A DNA stretch of 34,052 nt from Hawksworthiomyces lignivorus (Eukaryota > Ascomycota > Sordariomycetes > Ophiostomatales > Ophiostomataceae): contig NTMA01000162.1 in the NCBI GenBank assembly GCA_002917075.1, forward strand, positions 1-34,052, read 5' to 3'. Positions 9,901 through 20,299 of this stretch are shown one piece after another (within the stretch, counting starts at the first letter, position 1; each line of letters begins with the position of its first letter). The notes below the pieces were generated by a model that worked only from the letters and a program-made list of their open reading frames with translations, had not been told where the DNA came from and did not search any database. A program made the position numbers and the translations under genes.

Positions 9901-12900
9901 TCTGGAGCCGCACCTCAATGTTGCTCGATGGATGGCTGACGACTTATCAGACGCTACCCACCCATATCAGCGGGAGCCCGTCGCGAACTCCATCGAATTC
10001 TCAGTATCAGGACGGTCTCAGGTTCTGGAAGATTATCCAGCTCTTCTATCGTATGCGACTTTTGAGTTGTTCACCCACGCACGACTAGCCCAAGATGCAG
10101 GTGCGGATCCTAACCCCATTATCGACCGCCTTACAGAAAAGGACACTTGGGCTCGGTGGGTGATACTTAGAGAGGACGTGCCTCAGGAAACTGATCTATT
10201 TGATTACGCTTTTGAACTGGGTCTTTTCACGTGGCTCGACAGCAGGGCTCACAACCCCCGGGACGAGGGTTCCAGTTCATCCAAAGGCTATCGGCGAGCT
10301 GAGACGACAGTCGTTGACCACATGTTGGCCGGCAGAGGCAAGGACCTACAGCCGAGCATCGAGGTGCCTATACCAATAAGGCCATTTACAACTTCATCGA
10401 TGCAAGTCCCCCCTCCATTGCCTCCTCCCTGGTTTGTTCATTTGAACCGTGAGGATGATGAAGATCCGCGGTTCCAGAGGGCACTCCCTGGCACAAACAG
10501 GTTAGATAGACCACGCAGTTCGTCAAGTAAGTTTCTGCTCCATGCCCTGACCGGCCCACATATCATTCGTCTCCTAGAGAATATGTACACAATTACCAGT
10601 CCTAGAAGCACAACCAACACTGACATTTTCCTCTCTCTGCCAGATATGTCACACACGCTTTGCAGGTTCTTCGTTTGGGGTACCTGTGAGGCTGGAAACA
10701 GCTGCCTTTTTAGTCATGACCTCGGGGCAGCGACCGAAATTCCCTGTAAATATTTTGCGAAGGTACGTATAACAATAAACGATATCCCTGCACTTTCCGA
10801 TGCAAACGTTTGCATTTTGCGTTCTGAATGCCGTTGCAAATCTTCTTTCTTTTATTCTTGTTTTGGAGGGATGGAGGCCAATCGTGCGTGGAAGTAAATG
10901 ACTTCCAATACTCACATAAGACGCCGTAGGGAAATTGTAAGTTTGGCCGAAAGTGTGCCAACCTCCACGTACTCCCCAATGATCACCGTGATCACCGTGT
11001 CGACTATAGGGAGAACAGTACCGTTATGAGCGTACTACCAGTCAATAGCCTTGACGTGCCCAGAAGCTCAACTGGGTATAGTTATTCGCCTAACAGTTCA
11101 ACTACGAATCCGCTCACGGGGGCTACCGATGACCTGCCATCTAGTGCTATGAGCCCTCATACTCTGCCGAATGGTGAGAAATATGGCCACTATCATGGCC
11201 GCCAGACTAGTCTGGAGAGTCTCCTTCCTCTACGCGAAGGAAGCGCGCAGCAGAATCCCTTGCATAGGCCACTTAGGAAACGAGGCAGCATTGCAAGCTT
11301 TAGTTCCGCGGGCAGTCACACAGGAGTACTAGAAACGACGCAAGGAGGCTATGATGGTCCCGGCAATACAACCATATCACCATTGAAAGATCCTCAACGC
11401 CGACTCTCACTGAACGTTGACGATGCATCGAGAGTATTCGGAGGAACGAATGAGAATTTCCCTGTGGCCTATAGACGCCCACCCTCGGCAGTCAGCGATG
11501 ATATGTCTTCCTCATTTGATGGACTGAAAGGAGACTTGCACTGGAAGAAACCGAAGGAATTTGACTTCCAAGAAGAACTGGAGTAAGTTGAATGCAATAA
11601 CTTTCGCTTTTACGAATGGCCAAGTGCGCCGCATTTACCTGGCCGCTATGCGGCTTTCGTTCGTAGAAGTTCAATTTCTACTTTACATTCAATCCTTGAT
11701 TGGTCAAAGGGTTATTCGCTAACTCGAATAGCTTTAAAAGCAGGAATGAGGTAGAAAGATACCAGAACTCATTCCACGCGCGGACACATGTCTGGTCATG
11801 CTCTGCTCTCACTGGCTATGAGTGCGCCTTCCACGACAGCACCACTCGGCCGGGTGAGGCTGACGTCTGTGGATACTGCGGAAACGAGTTCAACAGAACT
11901 GGGCTGCGAAGTGGGCCTAATCAGGACCGCTTCATCAGAGATCTAGACAGAAGAGAACGACTACATCATCTACAGGATAATCACAAGTTCTGTGAATGTA
12001 ATTCCAGCAAGTCCTTTTACCGGGCTGATGACTTTCGTCAGCATCTCAAACACTCCCATCATGGCTCTAGCGGGAAGTGGATGGACGTGCTGGTGAATGC
12101 ATGCATGACGGAAGAAGATTCACTCCCACTCAAGGCACGACCACCACTCCTGTCACACGGCCTCTTCCGCATGTTGCAAAGCAATGGCGATTCTTACTCC
12201 CTGCATGGGCACCATACAGACTTATCGGATCCGCCAGACATGTACGCCTCATTGCACGAAGAGCAATTATCGCCGCCACCTGAAGATATGAACCCGTCAG
12301 ACCCCGACCTAGTACCCCACGAACAGGAGCTGCGCTTTAGTGGCGACCTGTACACGCCCAAATGGGTACGCGGTCATGGCAACAAGCGCAAAGGTTGGTG
12401 TGGATTCTGTAAACCAGGACGGTGGCTTGTGCTCAAGAACTCGGCTTTCTGGTATGACAAGAGCTTCATTCATGGCATAAGTGCTGCGACGGGCGACCCA
12501 TTCCAAGAACCTCTGGAGACACGCCGAATGGACGATAATCCCGATGTCTGGGAAGGCTTATGTGGCAGTTGCAATGATTGGATTGCTCTAGTTAGCAGCA
12601 AAAGAAAGGGCACGACATGGTTCCGACACGCCTACAAGGTATGTTACGATTCTTCTAACCCCTCTACTTCGTTACGTCCAAGTTGACTAACTTCTGTAGT
12701 GCCACACAATCCCGAAAATCAAATATGCGGCTGTAAGGCGTGAGAGCAGCCACACGCGGTTGACGGCATCAGCCAATAAGGCCGTTGTAAGTGCGGCAAA
12801 CAATACAAGTAGTCTCGGAGGCGAGAGTTGTAAAGGCCTCGATCAGAGTTTCAGGACCCCCGATCTGCCAGTCAGCCATGGCACCTCTGCCTCCCACTGT

Positions 12901-12906
12901 ATATAA
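6970..12906 (+). CDS. NLR: alpha/beta-hydrolase, NACHT, CCCH fingers, C2H2-like fingers, Rua1_C-type end
   Basis: My model has seven exons: 6970-7040, 7101-7560, 7616-10526, 10644-10762, 10930-11582, 11732-12638 and 12700-12906. Every junction is GT-AG and phase-matched; the total is 1775 residues. Exons 1 and 2 join to give VVDIVIVHGLQGHPYKTW, the start of a SERAC1/SesB-like hydrolase. Its nucleophile elbow AHSLGG lies at 167-172 (Ser 169), then FLGTPHRG. The NACHT NTPase follows: Walker A GNPGAGKS at 432-439 and Walker B RIFIDALDEC at 541-550. After a helical region and a Pro-rich linker come two CCCH fingers (C-x7-C-x5-C-x3-H) at 1154-1172 and 1182-1200; the second is completed only when exon 4 is joined to exon 5. 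A Ser/Pro-rich stretch, C2H2-like motifs (about 1451-1514) and a Rua1_C/DUF4451-like region (about 1613-1725, ending WFRHAYK-CHTIPKIK) complete it. NLRs of this type sense non-self and trigger cell death. The hydrolase-NACHT part is firm; that the zinc-finger part belongs to the same gene rests on the open frame and splice phases. Confidence 0.8.
10527..10643 (+). other. Intron 3 of the NLR gene, frame-neutral
   Basis: The donor is GTAAGT and the acceptor follows a pyrimidine-rich CTCTCTGCCAG. The length is 117 nt, a multiple of three, with no in-frame stop, so retention would add 39 residues without breaking the frame. The intron lies exactly between the NACHT-associated region and the first CCCH finger. 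Confidence 0.65.
10763..10929 (+). other. Intron 4 of the NLR gene, retention truncates the protein
   Basis: The GTACGT donor at 10763 and TAG acceptor at 10927-10929 are both phase 0. Removal reconstitutes the second CCCH finger, which is split between Lys 1187 and Gly 1188. If the intron is retained, the frame ends at TAA 10895-10897, giving an NLR with one and a half fingers and none of the downstream zinc-finger region. Confidence 0.7.
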
Positions 12907-14679
12907 TAGCGAAGGTCTCAATGACGACCTCTTGGCGTCTGTGTTACATAGGTTTTTAAGGGATGTATTTAATTTTCATGTGGATCAACTCCCGGTCAGT
13001 AGAGCCCGATTGTCTGCGTGCCGAATACCAATTCTGCATCTGCGCAGATAAAACTACTATCAATTCGGCGAGGATTCGGCAGACTATTACTCTTTACCTT
13101 CAATGTGCTTCTTCGCACCCCACCCCTAGCCAGAATTAATTGAACTCCACAAATTGTGCGTGTTTACACGTAGTATCTATAATTATAAGCCCTCTGCACG
13201 TAATTCTAGTACATGATTATCTATTGGCGAAATATTTTTACTGGCTTCAAAGCAATACCGCAGCAAGAGGACCAGTATTAATTCCTATACTATGAAATAA
13301 CTTTTTTTTCTAGTTGTCTCTGCGAAGAAATCAAAAATGACAAAACATGAATAAATGATTCAGTACAAGATGTAGCTCAGTGTACATTTTCACAAATGGC
13401 TTATCATGGGAATGCCCCACCCCCTATATTGGCGTAGAATCGAGGTCTATATCGAGCTTGGCTTCGTGATCTATACCGTGTTTCTAAAGATAGCTCTCTT
13501 TTACATAGAACTATGAACCATATGTGCATGGGGAACTCACAAATTATCCATAATTCCTTGGCAATGTAGGATATTGGATAATATATGATATCAGATGGAG
13601 ATTACGTCCAGACATCATTCGACGGTAAACCTCTTTCGCTTCACCGGTAGGAAGTCTGGTGTCTATATGTAGAGCATTGTTCGACAGTAGACAGATAAAA
13701 GCAGATTGCCTTGATCTGCCTACTTCGGTTCCAAGGCAACTTCCCACAGCTTAAAGGAGAATAAACATGTCAAAAGACTTCGAAGTACTAGCCCAATAGG
13801 ATACTTCAAAGCTCCATACTTAGAAACCAAGGCGCGCTATAGGAGGACCATTTTTAAGTTGTTCAAACGCTTCAGACAGAGTTCAAGACTACGATCCGTG
13901 ATGTACGCTAGGGTGGTCTCTTTTAGCTCCGGCTATCTTGTACGTCAGTCTGGTATTGGCCAGTCCAGCACAAGATGATCTGCCAGCTAGAACTCACTGT
14001 TAGGCCTCCACATCCCTGGAAATATAATTATATGCTTAGGAGATGACTTTTGTACTGATGCTCTGTGTCCTAGTTCTCGAGCCACGTCAGGCCTGCAGTG
14101 GCGCTACGTCATGCCAAAGCCCAGGTTTAAATTGTTTCTGCTACTGGGGACACAGCGCATGCCTCGCACCGGGAGAGCCCACTCCGCTTGACTTGAATCC
14201 CCTAAGTGGGGATGCCGATATCTTCTCGGGGTCCTAATGACGAGAATCATTTTATCTTTGCACAATGCATCTCAGATCACTATGGAGAGCAGACCAACGA
14301 CCTTAGTCAGCTAGACTTAGTTTCGTCAATACTCACGGGTGTGCTTGCTGTGCATAAATTATGAAGGAAAAATTTACAAATGTGGATGCGGAAGAATGAT
14401 GAAACGTACTAAAGAGGAGGCGGAGGAGACAAAATAGCCACGATAAATGATTGAAAGACGAGATACTGCTACAATAATTGCTCGCTGTAGAAAATGGCTG
14501 CGTCTGCAACGTTCATATTATTGAATAAATTGTAAATTTGTCACTTTTGCATTTTTTGCGACAAGCCGGCCCCCCTACGAGGTGTTATGCTCTGTGGACC
14601 TGAACTACGTCCTCGCAATGGTTTCTCTAGTAATACGGTTAATTTTGTCTGCTGAAGGATATATATAAAATAATACCCT
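12907..14679. other. Intergenic region with decayed sequence
   Basis: About 1.8 kb with no intact gene. It is AT-rich between 13080 and 13560. A remnant of coding sequence is visible on the minus strand at about 13880-13990. A 64-codon frame at 14043-14237 (plus) looks superficially like a small Cys-rich secreted protein, but it lies antisense to sequence that continues the decayed remnant. Confidence 0.5.
13880..13993 (-). pseudogene. Decayed coding remnant, possibly retroelement
   Basis: One minus-strand frame reads as protein (LADHLVLDWPIPD, then PELKETTLAYITDRS) with three in-frame stops. Each stop is one C-to-T or G-to-A change from a common sense codon (CAG, CGA or TGG). This is the damage RIP leaves in repeats. 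I suspect a retroelement polyprotein, but I cannot name the element from this length. Confidence 0.35.
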
Positions 14680-17025
14680 TCATTTGCAAAACTCTCCTGC
14701 TAATACAGTAAGTACCTTGGAAACATCCTCAACTGATACCGTATCTACCCATTCTTCTTTTGCATGTATACCAGCACCAGCAGGGCCCCAAATGATGGTC
14801 GGGATGCCCTTGTCTGCGAGAAGTGCGCTATCAGCCCAGAATGTACCCTGTCCAAAACCAGGCTGCCGTCCAAGAGAGCGGTGAATCACGCTCTCCGTCA
14901 TCAGGACAAAGGAATGGTCGCGGGGGAGTTTGAATGGTGGCCGACTAAAGGTAACTCTGCATTCATACTTGAAATCTGGAACCTCCTTGGCAAGTCTCTC
15001 CAATATGGCTACAACTTCCTCCTGAACCGTGTCTACTGTCTCGCCCGAAATTGTACGGCGCTCTATCGTCACCGTGCAGAGGGCTGGATAAGAGGAGGCT
15101 TCCACGCCGCCCTTGATGAGAGAGGCATGCACGCTGCCGGCATTGTACAGGCTGTCCTCGCCGCCAGATTTCTTTTGAAGACGCTGAGCATATTGGTCTA
15201 TTTCTACCAAGAAGTATCCTGCCTTCACAATAGCGTCTACGCCGAGGTCTGCGCGAGAGCCGTGGGCTGCGACTCCGAATATGTCAACTTCCAGCCAAAC
15301 GAAACCCTTGTGCGCAGTCAGGATGATCAAGTCCGTTGGTTCAGCAACTACCGCGCCGTCAGCGCGCCAGCCAGCGCGAAGAACGTCTTCCGTGCCCAGG
15401 CTCTCAGCTTCCTCGTCCGACACTCCAGCAAAGATGACGTCTCCCCGGAGCTTGGCTGCCTTGGCATTGGCCAAGGCCACCATTGCGGCTGCTACGCCAC
15501 CTTTCATGTCGGCTGCGCCGCGGCCGTACAGCTTGGTCCCAACAATCTCGCCGCTGAGCGGATCGCCATCATAGCCCGTCGCTGCCACGGTATCAATGTG
15601 TCCGTTGAGCATGAGACTCTTGCCGCCGCCCGAACCGCGCGCCACGCCGACGACAGAGGGGCGACCTGGCGTCCCCTCAATCCAGTGTGTTTCGATGTCG
15701 CGGTGTGCGAGCCATGCGACGATGTACCGAGCGATCGCCGCCTCTCCAGGGCCGAGCGTGGCGCCAAACGCTGGGTTGGCCGAGTCGATCTGGACGAGAG
15801 TCTGCGTCAAGGAAACCGCGTCGTCGACAGCTACGCTGGTGGGAACCTCATAGTGCCTAGCACCCTCGGTGCACAGGAGAACGACGACAGATGCGCTGGA
15901 GAGGCCCAATGCCGCCTTGTCCGCAGCAGTGAGGCGGCGAAGAGCAGCAAGGGTAGAGGACCCGCAGGGCCCTGCCTGGATGCCGTTTTCTTGGAGGTAC
16001 AAGGCAGCAGTGTGCGACTCATAGTCCGAGACGGTCGCGCTCGCGTCAACGCCAGCCTTCAACAGCGGCCACGCGATGCGAGACACAGTGCCGCAGTTCA
16101 GGCCCTCCATAATGGTGACAGAGGTGCTCTCGCTGCTGCACTCCCCCTTCTTCAGGTTCTTCCAGACGCAGGCCGCCGTGTCCGGTTCCACGGACATGAC
16201 AGCGGTTTGATGCCTCCCTGGTTGTTTGTAGTGCGAGACAACCGATTGTGCAAACGAGCCGACGCCAACCGGGACAACCACCAGGTCGGCCTGGGTGCCT
16301 TGTAGCTGGTCATCAATTTCGCTCATCATGGTTAAATAGCCATCCACGATCCACTGGTATAAAGATCCCCCCAAAATTAGCAAAACAGCGACCGCCACCC
16401 ACTATGGTCGTTTGGGTTATATGCAGCCCACCTGTGGGATGTCTCCGGCAGGACTGTCTTTGAAAACATAGTCCTGGATGAGGATGCCTCCTCTTCGCAG
16501 CGCTTCAGATTGTGCGGCCAGAACGGTTTCATCATAGTCGCCATCGCACTGGACTACCGTGGCACCCTCTTGTGCGATCAGCTCCCTAGTTGCAGGATGC
16601 ATACTTGCCGGGACATATATTTCTGCAGGAATCGACAGGAGTGCAGCCATGTGGGCCACGGCGCGACCGTGGTTGCCGTCCGTAGCTGCAAAAAGCACAA
16701 TATTACTGGCTGCGGCAGCATCTCGAACAGCCTCGAAGCTGGCGTCTAGGCTGAGGCCCAGCTTGCTGACGACGGCCCGGTGGATGCCCCACGAAGCACC
16801 GAGGATCTTGAATGATGGCAGCCCAAGCCGGCTGCTCTCATCCTTCAAGTAGACAGCGCCAACACCGAGTTCATTGGCAACTTCTCTGAGACTCACTAGC
16901 CGTGTGGGCTGGAAATCTGGCAGCGAATAATGAAAGTTTAATACCTTCTTCTGGTCTGCGAGAGGTGGAGCAGTCCACGACTGCGCACTGGGGTTGAAAT
17001 GGAGGGCTCGGCGTTGGGCGCTCAT
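14680..17025 (-). CDS. Fused diaminopropionate ammonia-lyase and M20 metallohydrolase
   Basis: Two exons, 16432-17025 and 14680-16353, are joined across a 78-nt phase-0 intron and give 755 residues. The start is the ATG at 17025-17023. Residues 1 to about 370 are a fold-type II PLP enzyme. They contain ESSRLGLPSFKILGASWG (63-80) with Lys 73 as the expected Schiff-base lysine, ATDGNHG (114-120) typical of 2,3-diaminopropionate ammonia-lyase, and the phosphate loop PVGVGSFAQ (about 226-234). This enzyme converts diaminopropionate to pyruvate and ammonia. Without a break, residues from about 378 form an M20 peptidase/deacylase: GHIDTV (His 450), GRGAADMKGG (Asp 480), SDEE (512-513) and AEPTD (Glu 536), all metal or catalytic positions. 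The pairing mirrors the adjacent bacterial genes ygeX and ygeY. A likely job is to release and then degrade an acylated diaminopropionate; this is inference. The gene is GC-rich relative to its flanks. It diverges from the homeodomain gene. Confidence 0.88.
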
Positions 17026-17394
17026 GGTCACTGCAGAGTACTAGACAAGGAAAACAGATACAATAGATGCTTGTCAAGGTGTTATTCTGTATCGTTTAAC
17101 ACAGACTCGGAAGCGGACTGTTATATATGTAGTCCTAGTACACAGGCATCACAGTTGAGATTTAAGTGGGTCCTTGCGCCTTCTGAGTACAGGGCTAATG
17201 AAATCGGAACGACGATTGGAGCAATCTCAATATTTGGATGCTGCCCCTCGATTTCTGAACGGGCAGCTCCACGACCAACTTCATAACCCTCTTTTCTCAG
17301 AGAATTGCGAGATTGATATTCTTTGTTCGAAGCGCATAGGGAAAACATACCGGAGAACTGTGACTGGGTTGTTTCTTCTGCTGAGGAAGCGAGC
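17026..17394. promoter_or_regulatory. Divergent promoter between DAPAL-M20 and the homeodomain gene
   Basis: A 369-bp gap separates two divergently transcribed genes and must contain both 5' regions. A TATA-like TTATATATG lies at 17121-17129. I see no other motif that I would name. Confidence 0.45.
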
Positions 17395-19047
17395 ATGGAT
17401 GGAGAGGCGGATGGACTCGCCGCGTCCCATGTCCAGGTTCAAGAGAGCGATGAGCCGCAAGATATTGACTGGCTTGCTCAGATCAACCAGGATATCGATG
17501 AATATTTTTTCGAAATGCAATCTGATACAACACGCGCCGACTTCCCCTCTCCGCTGGCAACATTTGACGACTTTTTCATAAAAAATGGCGCTTGGCGGCC
17601 ATCTGAGCCATGTACCTACTGTAAACAAATGCGCATGCAATGCTTCTTCCTGCAGACCACTTCTGCCAATCCCAACCCCGTTACGTCGTGTTCTAGCTGC
17701 GTCGCTCTGTTCCGGAACTGCAGTCTAGCCGAAAGAAGCAAGCGACAGCCGTCACACTTTGAGACACCTGAGCCAGTCATCGGCAACTTGCATGGCGTGA
17801 ATGAAGAAGATGCAGACTTGTCCTTCGCAGGAGACGCCTGTTCTTCGTTTGCAAACATCGCAACAGTTGCCTCTAAGACAAACAAAAGCCTGAGCTACGG
17901 CAATAGGAGCGGTAGTAATAACAACAACAAGAGGGTCAGCTCGCGCTCTGTGGGAAAGACGCGTGTCTTGCGACAATGGTTCTCTACACACCTGGACGAC
18001 CCATACCCATCTGAAGAAGAAAAGGTCTCTCTCATGAGGCAATCTGGGTTGACTAGGACGCAGGTCTCTAACTGGTTTACCAACGCTCGCCGTCGCCAGC
18101 GTTGTACGGCTCGAGCGCTGGCGAGCCAGAATTATTTTGCCCAAGGGTCGCCAATGCCACAGTCTTCATTCGCCGACATGACGCCGTTGGAGCGGTGGCG
18201 GAGCTCTCCCCCGGATGATGACCACATCTCGCCGGCCGTCATTGAGCTTGCTCTCAGCAATTTTCCCGTTCGGATCGACTGCTCCGAGCCAAGCAGCGGA
18301 TACTACGCTGCTGGGTGCGCGTCGTCTGTCAGTGGCGATTCAGGTATCTCTTCCCAGTCACAGCTGCAGTGCGCGTCGTCCAACTCGGCATCGTCGTGCT
18401 ACTCTCACGTATCCAATGACAGCTACCTCGTGTTGTCCACCAGCTTTATGCCCGTCAGCAGCTTTGAAGACAATATGAGCCAGCCCGCCAGCCAGCCATT
18501 GAAGCTCCACGGCTCTCTGACCACTGGGGCTGTCTTGTATCAGTGCACATTTTGCCGTGATGGATTCAAAAAGAAGTCGGACTGGGTGCGCCAGGAGAGA
18601 TCGGTCCATCTGCGCGGTTTAGATTCCTGGGTCTGTGCGATCCCCCTGCCGGCTACGCAGCCCTATCAGGTGTGGCGCCTCAGCAAAAGCTCTCCCGAAT
18701 GCATCCTCTGCGGCGAGAATTCGCCAACAGACGATCACTTCCAATCGCATGAGTTTGCTGCCTGCGCAGAACGCACGGTTGAAGAGCGGACCTTTTCCCG
18801 AAAAGACCACATGTGGCAGCACTTGTACAAGTTTCACGGCTGCCGCAAGTGGGACGGCTGGACACCTGATTTGAGTCTTCTACGCCACAAAAAGGATGCT
18901 ATCAAGAGCCGCTGCGGATTCTGCCAAGTGGATTTGGACAGCTGGAACCAGCGAATCGAACATCTGGCGTCTCACTTCCGAGCTGGGCTATCGATGACAG
19001 AGTGGATAGGCGACTCCGGGATTCACAATGTGTCCTCTCAGCCGTGA
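17395..19047 (+). CDS. Homeodomain plus C2H2 zinc-finger transcription factor
   Basis: A single-exon gene of 550 residues. I chose the ATG at 17395 because the frame upstream has no other ATG. The N-terminal part has an acidic segment and a Cys-rich block (PCTYCKQMRMQC, then TTSANPNPVTSCSSCVALFRNC, about residues 73-109) that is characteristic of a fungal homeodomain family. A TALE-type homeodomain follows at about 181-238, with recognition helix VSNWFTNARRRQR (225-237), which should contact DNA. The C-terminal third carries several Cys/His motifs: YQCTFC (384-387), ECILCGEN with later His residues, DHMWQHLYKFH, and RCGFCQVDLDSWNQRIEHLASHF. In the first of these, the position where I expect the first zinc-binding His (12 residues after the second Cys) is Gln 400 in VRQERSVH, so that finger may not bind zinc. 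The protein is presumably nuclear. The target genes are unknown; the divergent DAPAL-M20 gene is one candidate. Confidence 0.88.
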   Translation: MDGEADGLAASHVQVQESDEPQDIDWLAQINQDIDEYFFEMQSDTTRADFPSPLATFDDFFIKNGAWRPSEPCTYCKQMRMQCFFLQTTSANPNPVTSCSSCVALFRNCSLAERSKRQPSHFETPEPVIGNLHGVNEEDADLSFAGDACSSFANIATVASKTNKSLSYGNRSGSNNNNKRVSSRSVGKTRVLRQWFSTHLDDPYPSEEEKVSLMRQSGLTRTQVSNWFTNARRRQRCTARALASQNYFAQGSPMPQSSFADMTPLERWRSSPPDDDHISPAVIELALSNFPVRIDCSEPSSGYYAAGCASSVSGDSGISSQSQLQCASSNSASSCYSHVSNDSYLVLSTSFMPVSSFEDNMSQPASQPLKLHGSLTTGAVLYQCTFCRDGFKKKSDWVRQERSVHLRGLDSWVCAIPLPATQPYQVWRLSKSSPECILCGENSPTDDHFQSHEFAACAERTVEERTFSRKDHMWQHLYKFHGCRKWDGWTPDLSLLRHKKDAIKSRCGFCQVDLDSWNQRIEHLASHFRAGLSMTEWIGDSGIHNVSSQP

Positions 19048-19429
19048 CAAAGTCCTCGCTGGCAGGTTTCGTTTGTGGTGTCGCGCTTTGGCTTACATGC
19101 CAACTATTGCGCGACAACCCAAAGGCTCGGTTGGACTTTATATGTATTTGCCGTCCGAAAACGGTCTTACTGTCGATTTCTTTACTCTTGCAAGCTGGGC
19201 TATGAGCGTCACCAGCATCTCCCTCCAACGTCTGCATAGCGCCGCTACATTGAATTAGATATTCTTATACAGCCATCATATCATACTCCAATTAGGGCAA
19301 GAACTGCAAAAGAATTGATATTTACGTGCAAAAGGGCGCAAAGAAGCGTGAGAAATACTACTGAGGGATTGAGGCCAGACAGTCGCCTAGCTGCACGGCA
19401 TCGCGGTGATTCTTTAGGGCTGCGCCGGC
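19048..19429. other. Short intergenic stretch
   Basis: About 380 bases after the homeodomain gene. I see no gene or repeat. The base composition changes from mixed to strongly GC-rich near 19410, where the secreted-protein fragment begins. Confidence 0.5.
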
Positions 19430-19905
19430 GCCCCGCCTCCGCCCCCCCGCCAGTAGCAGCTCGTCCTCATTCTCGTCCGCCACCGCCCCGTCCGTCACCC
19501 ATGACCCGTGCCGCCAGCTCGTCGTCGATGGCGACTTCGCCGACGGCCCGACCGGCTGGGACACGCAGGCCTCGGGCAGCGGCAGCTCGGTGAACGCCCG
19601 GAACGACGTAAACCACCCGGGCGGCTGCGCGCCGCACGACACATGTGCGCAGCTGTCTGTCAGCATTACCGGAGTAGTCGCGGTCATGCAGCAGCTGACA
19701 AACATCGTCGCGGGGCAGACCTACGCGGTCACCATCTCGTACCGGGCCACGGGCAGCACGGCCAACGGCCCCAGCCTCACCTGCCGCATCCTCAACGGGC
19801 CGCTTTGGGAAGTCAAGCCCAGCAGCGCCGCTGGCTGGCAGACGAAGCGTTGGACGTTTGTTGCAGGCGGCAGCGGCACCGCGCTGCTGGCCTGCTCCTT
19901 ACTAG
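19430..19905 (+). pseudogene. Fragment of a secreted protein with a carbohydrate-binding-like module
   Basis: An open GC-rich frame reads a Ser/Ala/Pro-rich linker (SSSSSSFSSATAPSVT), then DPCRQLVVDGDFADGPTGWD and a beta-rich region with paired Cys residues (GGCAPHDTCAQLSV and GPSLTCRIL) ending at about GSGTALLAC. The order linker, NGDF-like opening and jelly-roll-like strands resembles the C-terminal CBM-type modules of secreted fungal proteins. There is no start codon, signal peptide or catalytic domain. After about 19905 the frame runs into sequence that on the other strand is LINE ORF2, so the module is cut off. It is not RIP-damaged. I read it as a truncated gene piece placed here by rearrangement. 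Confidence 0.5.
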
Positions 19906-20203
19906 ATCTGTGGTGGCAGGCCAGTTGGGTGGCCTGGGGGGCCCTCGTGGGCAGCGAAGGAGGACGTGTTCCGCCGTTTCGTCTTCATTGCCGCAGGCAC
20001 AGGTCGGGGCCTCCCTTCTCCTCTTGGTGTATAAGAAGGCTGCGAGGCCAATGTGCCCTGTGCGAATCTGGGTGAGTAGGCTGCTTTCAGACTTCGTGAG
20101 GTGTTTGTGGGCTTGCATGGCTGCCTTAGTGGCCCACCGGGGGTCTAGGCACGCCGGTTGCCGGAGGTCCCCGTCGGTAGTCTGCCAACGCCTCTACTAC
20201 TCT
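19906..20203 (-). pseudogene. LINE ORF2 C-terminal fragment
   Basis: The frame contains SLLTQIRTGHIGLAAFL, then the zinc-knuckle-like C-A-C-G...H-V-L-L-R-C-P, which is the conserved end of Tad/R1-type ORF2 proteins in ascomycetes. Upstream the same frame continues as WQTTDGDLRQP but has two adjacent TAG stops near 20180-20185, consistent with G-to-A or C-to-T changes. The match stops at about CPRGPPRPPNWPATTDLVR, short of the usual C-terminus. Confidence 0.75.
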
Positions 20204-20299
20204 ATTAGGGTGCGTTCTGTATCCTATATGACGATCACAGTGCCATACCTAGTGCAGGGGTCTGTCAAAGGAAGGCGGTGGTTTTTGATGAACATTCGG

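Noticed and set aside
14043..14237. A 64-codon frame with a hydrophobic start and six Cys, resembling a small secreted effector
   Set aside because: It overlaps sequence that continues the decayed minus-strand remnant, and the hydrophobic start has no clear cleavage site. Too weak to call.
14764..16305. A 513-codon open frame on the plus strand
   Set aside because: It lies fully antisense to the DAPAL-M20 gene, has no ATG at its start and no domain. Long antisense frames arise from GC-rich third positions.
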